Of a DNA stretch of 64,000 bases, positions 1 to 7,298 are shown piece after piece; positions within the stretch are counted from its first letter, which is position 1; every line of letters begins with the position of its first letter. The DNA is taken from contig OZ220686.1 in assembly GCA_965116435.1 (NCBI GenBank), positions 1,488,001 through 1,552,000 of the forward strand, read 5' to 3'. The notes beneath the pieces were generated by a model. That model saw only the letters and a list, made by a program, of their open reading frames with translations. It searched no databases and was not told where the DNA came from. Source of the DNA: VXPQ01 sp965116435 (GTDB lineage: Bacteria; Bacteroidota; Rhodothermia; Rhodothermales; VXPQ01). The position numbers were made by a program, and so were the translations under genes.

Positions 1-254
1 TCGAGCAACGGCGCAAGCGCAGCCATTGCGGCGTCTACAGGCTCTCCGGCGGGCACCATCATCCAGATATGCCGGGGCGCGGCGCACCGACGTATCACGG
101 ATTCCAGCGAATCTGCGGCGATCACGCCGGACTGCTCGTATTTGGAAACCACCTCGGGCGAAAGGTCGAACCCGATGACGCGGTGTCCATGCTGCAGAAG
201 CCGGAGCGCCATATTGCCCCCCATCTTCCCCAACCCAATCATGCCAATTTCCAT
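1..254 (-). CDS. 6-phosphogluconate dehydrogenase, N-terminal part (runs off window)
   Basis: The reverse strand from an ATG at 254 encodes MEIGMIGLGKMGGNMALRLL and continues to the window edge, 84 codons in all. The GxGxxG-type Rossmann start (GLGKMGGNMA) followed by GHRVIGFDLS is the NAD(P)-binding N-terminus of decarboxylating 6-phosphogluconate dehydrogenases. The GLGKMGGNMA spelling is typical of the shorter NAD-preferring bacterial type (GntZ/YqeC class). That enzyme oxidises 6-phosphogluconate to ribulose 5-phosphate with loss of CO2. Only about a quarter of the protein is visible, so other beta-hydroxyacid dehydrogenases cannot be fully excluded. It diverges from the OPT transporter gene at 474. 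Confidence 0.8.
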   Translation of the reverse strand, partial: MEIGMIGLGKMGGNMALRLLQHGHRVIGFDLSPEVVSKYEQSGVIAADSLESVIRRCAAPRHIWMMVPAGEPVDAAMAALAPLL

Positions 255-310
255 GGTGCTGCGGGTGTTCGTGCGTACGTCGTGCCAAAGCGTTCCTGTA
301 AGATAGCGCG

Positions 311-355
311 CCCGGCCTATTTGAACCCGGCCTATTTGAACCCGGCGTATTTCCG
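311..355. repeat. 15-bp tandem repeat, three units
   Basis: CCCGGCCTATTTGAA occurs at 311-325 and 326-340, and a degraded third unit (CCCGGCGTATTTCCG) at 341-355. It lies in the 219-bp gap between the divergent 6PGDH and OPT genes, where promoters for both must be. Function unknown. Confidence 0.7.
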
Positions 356-473
356 GCGTATCCTTCAAAGTATGCGCCGGGTTTGATTCTTCGCCTGTTC
401 CTGCACTATTTTCGGGTATTCGCTTCGTCCGGACACCATCCGCGACCCTTCCTGTCGAACACACGCTATACAT

Positions 474-2534
474 ATGCCTGCCGGAAAACAGTCCCCCGCC
501 TTTACGCCGTATATACCAGCGTCGCAATCCTTGCCGGAAATTACGGTCAAGGCGATCATTCTCGGCTTTATTCTGTCCGCCGTGCTGGCCGGAGCCAACG
601 CCTACCTTGGACTCAAAGTCGGACTCACCGTGTCCGCCTCCATTCCGGCGGCGGTCATGTCCATGGCGATCCTGCGCTTTTTCCGTACGTCGAATATCCT
701 CGAAAACAATATCGTGCAGACGGCGGCCTCGGCGGGCGAATCGCTGGCGGCGGGCGTCATTTTTACGCTCCCTGCCTTGCTGATGCTGCAATACTGGCAG
801 GGATTCGACTTTCTGGCCACGATGTCCATCGCGCTCACGGGGGGCGTGCTGGGCGTATTGTTCACCATTCCCCTGCGCCGGGCGCTCATTATCGAGGCCC
901 AACTGCAATTTCCGGAAGGCGTAGCCACGGGCGAAGTACTCAAGGCCGGTTCGGAAGGCGGGGAAGGCGCCCGGTATATCGCGCTGGCGGGCGTAGCAGG
1001 CGCCTTGCTGAAACTGTTCCAGACCGGATTCCGACTCGTGGCGGACTCCGCGGCCAGCGCGGTGCAAGCGGGGCGGGCTGTTTTCGGATACGGCACCGAA
1101 CTGGGCGTGGCGCTGCTGGGCGTAGGGTATATCGTGGGATTGAACATCGCCGTCCTGGTGTTTGCGGGCGGCCTGATTTCGTGGCTGTTCGGCATCCCCA
1201 TCTATACGGCGATGGCCTCGCCGGAAGAACTGGCGGCCATTACGGGAGGCGCCACGGGATACGACGCGGCGCTGGCGGTGTGGAGCGGGCGCATTCGGTA
1301 CCTCGGCGTCGGGGCCATGGCCCTCGGCGGCGTCTGGGCGCTGCTTTCGCTCGTCAAGCCCATCCGGGACGGCATACGGTCTTCGCTGGACGCCGTCCGG
1401 CAAGCCCGATCGGGCAACCGGGCGGATATAGCCCGGACCGAACGGGACACCCCCATACACATCGTCCTTTGGGGAACGCTCGCCATGTCCATCCCGATCT
1501 TCATCAGCTTCCTGTTCATCGTGGATCAGGACGCGCTGGGCATCACGGCGGGGCTGTACTGGGCTACGCTGGCGGGCGGCCTTATATTCGCGCTCCTCGC
1601 CGGGTTCCTTTTTGCATCCGTGGCCGGATACATGGCCGGTCTCGTGGGGTCGTCGAACAACCCCATCTCCGGCGTCACCATCGCAACGATCCTGAGCATA
1701 TCGTTGCTGCTGCTCTGGGCGCTGGGGTCGCAAATCAATTTCGCCGTGGACGCCATGCAAGCCACCACGGCGGCGGCCACGGCCATTCTGGTCGGGGCGG
1801 TCGTATGCTGCGCAGCCGCCATCGCCGGGGACAACATGCAGGACCTGAAAGCCGGGTACCTCGTAGGCGCCACCCCGTTCAAGCAACAAATCATGCAGGT
1901 GGTGGGCGTCGTGGCCGCCGCGCTGGTGCTGGCGCCCATCCTGGACCTGCTGTTTCAGGCGTATGGCCTGGGCGATGTATTTCCGAGAGAAGGCATGGAC
2001 CCGTCGCAGGCGCTTCAGGCTCCGCAAGCCACCCTCATGAGTTCGGTGGCCGACGGCGTATTCCGGCAGAATTTGCCGTGGAACATGATTACGATCGGGG
2101 CGCTCATCGCCGCCGCCATCATTGCCGCAGACAAGTATCTGGAGCGCCGCGGAGCCGGATTTCGCGCGCCGGTGCTGGCTGTCGCCGTGGGCATCTATTT
2201 GCCGCTGGAATTGACCGTGCCTATTTTCGCCGGCGGGCTGATCGCTTTCCTCGCACAGCGGTCGTTGCGACGGCGCAAGCGCCAGATAGGGGGCGACGAT
2301 GCGTACGAAGAGGCCGTACAACGCGCGAAACGGCGGGGGCTGTTGTTCGCTTCCGGGCTTATCACGGGCGAGGCCCTGGTGGGCATCCTGTTGGCCATTC
2401 CGTTCGCGGCGGCGCAAAGTACGCAAGTGCTTGCCCTGGCGCCGGAGGGCTTCGCGCCCTTCGCCAATGTGCTGGGGCTGGTGGCCTTCGGCTGCTTCAT
2501 TGCGTGGCTGTACCGCGTGGCCCGAAGCGGCTAA
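474..2534 (+). CDS. OPT family oligopeptide/metal-chelate transporter
   Basis: A 686-residue, very hydrophobic protein with about 14-16 predicted membrane spans. It belongs to the OPT superfamily, proton-coupled importers of oligopeptides or metal-chelate compounds in the inner membrane. Supporting signals are the opening VKAIILGFILSAVLAGANAY, the GLKVGLTVSASIPAAV segment, the loop around VGSSNNPISGVTIATI (about residue 390) and GDNMQDLKAGYLVGATP (about 450), all hallmarks of bacterial OPT proteins. Length is normal for the family. The start at 474 puts the first span about 25 residues in. The substrate cannot be told from sequence. It stands alone on the plus strand; the phosphoesterase gene follows after 111 bp. 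Confidence 0.88.
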   Translation: MPAGKQSPAFTPYIPASQSLPEITVKAIILGFILSAVLAGANAYLGLKVGLTVSASIPAAVMSMAILRFFRTSNILENNIVQTAASAGESLAAGVIFTLPALLMLQYWQGFDFLATMSIALTGGVLGVLFTIPLRRALIIEAQLQFPEGVATGEVLKAGSEGGEGARYIALAGVAGALLKLFQTGFRLVADSAASAVQAGRAVFGYGTELGVALLGVGYIVGLNIAVLVFAGGLISWLFGIPIYTAMASPEELAAITGGATGYDAALAVWSGRIRYLGVGAMALGGVWALLSLVKPIRDGIRSSLDAVRQARSGNRADIARTERDTPIHIVLWGTLAMSIPIFISFLFIVDQDALGITAGLYWATLAGGLIFALLAGFLFASVAGYMAGLVGSSNNPISGVTIATILSISLLLLWALGSQINFAVDAMQATTAAATAILVGAVVCCAAAIAGDNMQDLKAGYLVGATPFKQQIMQVVGVVAAALVLAPILDLLFQAYGLGDVFPREGMDPSQALQAPQATLMSSVADGVFRQNLPWNMITIGALIAAAIIAADKYLERRGAGFRAPVLAVAVGIYLPLELTVPIFAGGLIAFLAQRSLRRRKRQIGGDDAYEEAVQRAKRRGLLFASGLITGEALVGILLAIPFAAAQSTQVLALAPEGFAPFANVLGLVAFGCFIAWLYRVARSG

Positions 2535-2645
2535 ACGCCAAAACGGCATCGTTATTCACAAAATATTCACAATTCATGACGACTCTGCCGGGTGCACCAT
2601 GAAACGCGCGTATCGACCGATTTCGAAGAATAACCGGACACTCCT

Positions 2646-3215
2646 GTGAAGATTGGCGTCATTTCAGACACGCACGGCTATTTGCACCCGGCGGTCGCCA
2701 CGTATTTCGACGGGGTGGATTGCATTTTCCATGCCGGCGACGTGGGCGATGCGGCCATTCTCGACCGGCTGGAGGAGATCGCGCCCGTCGAGGCGGTCTG
2801 GGGCAATGTGGACGGACCCGGCGTACGGTTTCGCACCACAGGCGTGGTGCGCACGGAGATAGGCGGCGTGCGCATCTGCATGACGCACATCGGGGGCAGG
2901 CCAGGCCGCTGGGACCCCTCCATCGCCGGAGCGCTTGCGGCGGACCCGCCGGATATCTTCATCTGCGGGCATAGCCACATCCTGCGCATCGAACGGGTGC
3001 GCAATCCTTCGGGCATGCTGCATATTAACCCCGGCGCGGCGGGCCGGCAAGGGCTGCACCAGGTCAAGACGTGCGTGCTGCTGGAAATAGCCGACGGAAA
3101 CGCCCGCAAAGCGGACGTCGTACACCTGGACGACGACGCGCCGCCTTCTTCGGTCCGACCCGCATCGCGAAACGACACGCGAAACGACACGCGGAACGAC
3201 CCGGCACACCCATAA
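2646..3215 (+). CDS. YfcE/MJ0936-type metallophosphoesterase
   Basis: A 189-residue calcineurin-like phosphoesterase starting at GTG. All family metal-ligand blocks are present: SDTHG (residues 7-11), HAGDVGD (about 30-36), GNVD (about 53-56), THIGG (about 80-84) and CGHSHI (about 103-108). The YfcE group are small cytosolic phosphodiesterases that hydrolyse model substrates; the physiological substrate is generally unknown. The core ends near residue 165. The tail is low complexity and contains a repeated NDTR unit caused by a 12-bp DNA repeat near 3170-3195, so the C-terminus is probably not functionally constrained. It sits upstream of the SpoIIE phosphatase gene. Confidence 0.85.
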   Translation: MKIGVISDTHGYLHPAVATYFDGVDCIFHAGDVGDAAILDRLEEIAPVEAVWGNVDGPGVRFRTTGVVRTEIGGVRICMTHIGGRPGRWDPSIAGALAADPPDIFICGHSHILRIERVRNPSGMLHINPGAAGRQGLHQVKTCVLLEIADGNARKADVVHLDDDAPPSSVRPASRNDTRNDTRNDPAHP

Positions 3216-3309
3216 ACAGGCTTTCGCCGTCGGACGGTTCGCACCAGCGACGACGGGCGGCGACACGTACATTCATCCCCTCTCGCAGAGGATATTCTGC
3301 CCGACGCGC

Positions 3310-5067
3310 ATGTCCGATCTGGATACGTCCCTCATGCGAAGCGAACGCTTCGACCTGCGTGCGCTGTACGAAACGAGCCGCCTGCTCAGCACGTCGCTGG
3401 ACCTGAAGTTCGTGCTGAACAGTTTGCTCCTGACGGTCATGAGCAAACTGCTGACGACGCGGGCCGCCGTGCTCATGCGCGATCCGGTCGAAAACGGGTA
3501 CCGCGTGGCCGCCACGAGAAACATCAAGACGCTCCGGGAAGGCGTCGTGCTCGAAATCCCGGACATACCGGAAGACGCCGTGCGGACGGGCGCAGAGACG
3601 CCGGAGGCGCTGCGGGCGCACGGGCTGGAGCTGGCGGCGCCGGTCCGGTTTGGAAACCGGGACATCGGCCTGCTCGCCGCCGGCCGCAAAGCGACGGGAG
3701 AACCGTACGATCCGTTCGAACTGGAATTCGTCCGATCGCTCGTGCATATGTCCTCCACGGCGGTGCACAACTCCCTGATGGTGGAAGAACTGCAGCTGGC
3801 GAACCGCGACCTTGATGCGCGCATTCAGGAACTGAACACGCTGTTCGATCTGTCGCAAGAATTCAACGCCGCCATCGACCGGGAACGGCTCGTAAAGTTG
3901 CTCTCCTTCGCCCTGATGGGGCAGATGCTGGTGTCCCGACACATGTTTCTGGTGCGCCGAACCCGAACGAACGACGCCCCGGACCCTGCGAATATGTTCG
4001 TCGCCGCCTCCGGAGGCTTGTCGGACCAGATGCCGCCCGCGCTGGCGCAGCAGCTTTGCACGCTGGAACGCCTCCTGCTGCCGGACGACGAGGCCACGCG
4101 TTCCGACGGCGCCCGAAAAGGACTCCGGGACCTCGGGTTGATCCTTGCGCTCCCCCTGAAAAACCAGGGACAACCGTGCGGCGCCTTATGCCTCGGCCCC
4201 AAGCGAAGCGGGCAACCGTACACCCCCGCAGACATTGAATTTCTGTCTGCCCTGGGCCATCTTACGCTGGTTTCGGTGCAAAACTCATTTCTGGTCGAAG
4301 AACAGATCGAGAAAAAACGCATGGAGGAAGAGATGCGCATTGCGCGGCGCATTCAGGAACGACTCTTGCCCCGGGAAACCCCCGGCACAGACCCGTACGA
4401 AGTCGCCGCGCTCGCCAAACCAAGCCGGGTCGTAGGGGGCGACTACTACGATGTGGTGCGTCTCAAGGGAGATCGACTCCTGCTTGCTATCGCCGACGTG
4501 ACGGGCAAAGGCATGCCCGCCGCGCTCCTCATGGCGAATTTGCAAGCCAGCCTGCATGTCGTGCTGCCCATGGAGATGACCATTGAGCAAGCGGTCGGAC
4601 ATATCAATCGCGTCACCTGCGAGAACACCGACACGGACCGGTTCATTACGTTTTTTATGGCCATCCTGCACCTCGATTCCGGCTATATGGAATACGTAAA
4701 TGCGGGACACAATCCTCCCCTCGTCGTGCGGCGGAACGGTTCTATGGAATTGCTGTGCAGCGGGGGAATGCTGCTGGGCGTACTGGATCGGACAGGGTAC
4801 GAACGGGGCAGCGTCCGGCTGGAGCCGGGAGATGTTGCCATCCTGTTCACGGACGGCGTCACGGAGGCCATGAGCCCTTCCGGCGAAGAATATAGCGAAG
4901 ACCGCCTTGAGGCCGTACTCCAGCGAGCGCATACGGAATCGGCGGCGGATATTGTAGACATCGTGCAGAAGGACATTGCAAAATTCACGGGAAATGTAGA
5001 GGAATTGTCCGACGACCTCACTATGCTGGTCGTCAAGCGAACCGCCGAGACGGAACCGCCCGCATAA
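3310..5067 (+). CDS. GAF-domain SpoIIE-type PP2C serine phosphatase
   Basis: A 585-residue signalling protein with two GAF-like domains (about 20-165 and 185-335), a short coiled-coil linker (EKKRMEEEMRIARRIQERLL, about 338-357) and a C-terminal SpoIIE/PP2C phosphatase domain (about 370-580). Metal-binding PP2C motifs are visible: VVGGDYYDVV, IADVTGKGMPAALLMA, VNAGHNPPL, LFTDGVTEA and the final DDLTMLVV. Such proteins dephosphorylate anti-anti-sigma (STAS) proteins in partner-switching modules, with the GAF domains sensing a ligand or stress. No anti-sigma kinase or STAS gene lies in this window, so the partners must be elsewhere. No membrane segment is seen, so it is probably cytosolic. Confidence 0.9.
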   Translation: MSDLDTSLMRSERFDLRALYETSRLLSTSLDLKFVLNSLLLTVMSKLLTTRAAVLMRDPVENGYRVAATRNIKTLREGVVLEIPDIPEDAVRTGAETPEALRAHGLELAAPVRFGNRDIGLLAAGRKATGEPYDPFELEFVRSLVHMSSTAVHNSLMVEELQLANRDLDARIQELNTLFDLSQEFNAAIDRERLVKLLSFALMGQMLVSRHMFLVRRTRTNDAPDPANMFVAASGGLSDQMPPALAQQLCTLERLLLPDDEATRSDGARKGLRDLGLILALPLKNQGQPCGALCLGPKRSGQPYTPADIEFLSALGHLTLVSVQNSFLVEEQIEKKRMEEEMRIARRIQERLLPRETPGTDPYEVAALAKPSRVVGGDYYDVVRLKGDRLLLAIADVTGKGMPAALLMANLQASLHVVLPMEMTIEQAVGHINRVTCENTDTDRFITFFMAILHLDSGYMEYVNAGHNPPLVVRRNGSMELLCSGGMLLGVLDRTGYERGSVRLEPGDVAILFTDGVTEAMSPSGEEYSEDRLEAVLQRAHTESAADIVDIVQKDIAKFTGNVEELSDDLTMLVVKRTAETEPPA

Positions 5068-5201
5068 TCCCCCGCAAAAGCATGCGCGGACCAGCCGGTC
5101 CCGCAAGAAACGCGAAAAGACTCGAATCCCAATCCCTTCTTGCGTATTATTACAAGGAACCTGTTTTTCGCAATCGTTTCGGCATACATCGTCGCTTCGC
5201 C

Positions 5202-5867
5202 ATGAAATTTTTCGTAGACACTGCGGACCTGGAGGAAATCCGCGAGGCCGCCGCGCTGGGGGTACTGGACGGCGTAACCACGAACCCGTCGCTCATGCGC
5301 AAGGCGGGCAACGTGGATTTTCACGACCACATCCACCGCATTTGCGAGCTGGTGAACGGGGACGTATCCGCAGAAGTCACCGCCGTCGATTACGCCGGAA
5401 TCATGGAGCAAGCGCGGCAGCTGGCGCCCATTCACCCACATGTCGTGGTGAAAGTGCCGCTCATTCCCGACGGGATCAAGGCCCTGAAAACCTGTTCGGA
5501 AGAAGGCATCCGAACCAACTGCACCCTTTGTTTCTCGCCAACGCAGGCGCTCATCGCCGCCAAGGCAGGGGCCAATTACATCAGCCCGTTCATCGGACGT
5601 CTCGACGACATTTCCTCGAACGGCATGGAACTCATCGAGCAGATCGTCCAGATATACCGGCAATACGGCTTCGCCACGGAGGTGCTGGCGGCCTCCATCC
5701 GGCACCCGCTGCATGTGGTCGAAGCGGCGCTCATCGGGGCGGACGTAGCCACCATGCCGCTGGGCGTCATCAAGAAGTTGCTTCACCACCCGCTCACAGA
5801 CCTCGGGCTGGAGCGGTTTCTCGCCGATTGGCGGGAATACGAAGCAGCCGTCTCCGCAACACCGTAA
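5202..5867 (+). CDS. tal: Transaldolase / fructose-6-phosphate aldolase family (TalC/MipB type)
   Basis: A 221-residue protein starting MKFFVDTADLEEIREAAALG. The sequence and short length match the single-domain TalC/MipB branch of transaldolases (about 215-220 residues), which transfer a dihydroxyacetone unit via a Schiff-base lysine. The lysine lies in VVVKVPLIPDG (about residue 88), and NPSLMRKAG and CTLCFSPTQALIAAKAG are further family blocks. I chose the ATG at 5202 because the frame upstream of it has no family similarity. The 6PGDH fragment at the left edge is another pentose-phosphate enzyme, but the two are 5 kb apart. The nuclease gene follows after 12 bp, suggesting co-transcription. 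Confidence 0.92.
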   Translation: MKFFVDTADLEEIREAAALGVLDGVTTNPSLMRKAGNVDFHDHIHRICELVNGDVSAEVTAVDYAGIMEQARQLAPIHPHVVVKVPLIPDGIKALKTCSEEGIRTNCTLCFSPTQALIAAKAGANYISPFIGRLDDISSNGMELIEQIVQIYRQYGFATEVLAASIRHPLHVVEAALIGADVATMPLGVIKKLLHHPLTDLGLERFLADWREYEAAVSATP

Positions 5868-5879
5868 CGGCGGCACGGA

Positions 5880-7277
5880 ATGCAGTTTGTTTCTCTGGGA
5901 AAAACGGAAGTCATCGGCGCCAGTTGTTATCTTGCGCTGATCGGGAATACGGGCATTCTCATCGATGCGGGAGCCGACCCCGAGGCGGACGGGCCGGACT
6001 CGTTGCCGGATTTCGACATGATCCACAAACGGCCCGACTGGCATGTGGACCATGCCCTCGTTACGCATGCGCACCACGACCACATCGGTTCGCTGCCGGT
6101 GCTGATCCAGCATTTTCCGCATGTCCGCGTCCATATGACGCGGGCTACGCGCGACCTGACGGATTTCGTGCTCGCCGCGTCGGCGCGCCTGCAACAACGC
6201 AAACTCCAGGAAGGCACATCGAGCCACGCGCCCCTTTTCCGCGAAGAGGAACTGGAAGAACAACAATTCCTGTACGCCCCGCACAACCTCAATACCGATT
6301 TCGACGTAACCGGACCGCGCGGCCAATGCCCGGTCACGGCGCGGTTCTACCATGCCGGGCATGTGCTGGGCGCCGCGGGCGTCCTTTTTTCCTGGCAATC
6401 CAATGGGCGGACCCGGCGGGCGTTCTACACGAGCGACACCAATCGACACGCGCAATCCATTGTCCCGGGAGGGGATTATCCGGAGCCTCCCGTAGATATC
6501 TTGATGCTCGAATCCACGCTGGGGGCCGACGCGGACGCGGAATTGACCACGCGCAAGGCGGAAGAAACGAAATTCGCCCAGGCCCTGGCGAAGGTGCTGG
6601 AGCGCGGCGGCACGGTGCTCATTCCTTCGTTCGCCTTCGGGCGCGCACAGGAGGTCCTTGCCCTTATCGACCAATTCAAGCAACAAGGACGGATCCCGAC
6701 AGACATTCCGGTCTATACCTCTGGCTCCATGCGGGCGTTCGCCGAAATATACGACCGCACGCGCTTCAACACGCCTCGCCTCGACGAAGAATTCAAGGTG
6801 TTCGATGTGGACCAGATGCGCCTGCCCTTCAAACCGGCGAAGCGCAACCGGGCGTTGCAAGGGCCCGCCATCCATGTGGCGGCCAGCGGCATGATGTTCG
6901 AACGCACCATATCCAACGACCTGGCCCGCCGCCTCCTTGAGAACGAAAAAAATGCGATCTTTCTGGTGGGCTTCGCCAAGGAAGATTCTCCGGCGGGCCA
7001 GCTCCTCGCCGCGGCGGAGGAAGGCGAAACCGCCGAAGTGCAACTCGACCGGACGAAACCGATGCAACCTGTGCGTTGCGAAGTCCAGCGATTTCGCTTC
7101 AGCGGGCATAGTCACCGACGCGACCTCATCAAACTGGTCGAACGACTGGCGCCCGAAACCGTCGTGCTGGTGCACGGCGAAACGAACGCCCGAACCTGGA
7201 TGGCCGAAAACATCCGGTTTTTTTATCCAGACATACGTGTCGAGGTCCCCGAGGAAGGCGTACCCGTCAACCTGTAA
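5880..7277 (+). CDS. Metallo-beta-lactamase fold RNA-processing exonuclease (beta-CASP)
   Basis: A 465-residue MBL-fold/beta-CASP nuclease related to the CPSF-73/YsH family. The zinc motif HxHxDH is intact (H63, H65, D67, H68 in THAHHDHIG). Later motifs fit the fold: YHAGHVLGAAGVLF, LESTLG, the beta-CASP block GTVLIPSFAFGRAQEVL, VAASGMMFE, and a C-terminal RMMBL-like FSGHSHRRDL ... VLVHGE. These enzymes cut or trim RNA in the cytosol. An insertion at about residues 110-130 (LQQRKLQEGTSS...) is rich in charged residues. It is 12 bp downstream of the transaldolase gene and 21 bp upstream of the dehydrogenase gene, so the three may form one transcript. Confidence 0.88.
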   Translation: MQFVSLGKTEVIGASCYLALIGNTGILIDAGADPEADGPDSLPDFDMIHKRPDWHVDHALVTHAHHDHIGSLPVLIQHFPHVRVHMTRATRDLTDFVLAASARLQQRKLQEGTSSHAPLFREEELEEQQFLYAPHNLNTDFDVTGPRGQCPVTARFYHAGHVLGAAGVLFSWQSNGRTRRAFYTSDTNRHAQSIVPGGDYPEPPVDILMLESTLGADADAELTTRKAEETKFAQALAKVLERGGTVLIPSFAFGRAQEVLALIDQFKQQGRIPTDIPVYTSGSMRAFAEIYDRTRFNTPRLDEEFKVFDVDQMRLPFKPAKRNRALQGPAIHVAASGMMFERTISNDLARRLLENEKNAIFLVGFAKEDSPAGQLLAAAEEGETAEVQLDRTKPMQPVRCEVQRFRFSGHSHRRDLIKLVERLAPETVVLVHGETNARTWMAENIRFFYPDIRVEVPEEGVPVNL

Positions 7278-7298
7278 GACGGCCTGGAGGAAACACGC

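Noticed and set aside
383..2602. 739-codon alternative plus-strand frame inside the OPT gene
   Set aside because: Arg/Gly/His-rich shadow of the OPT gene in another frame; the 474-2534 frame has clear transporter membrane segments.
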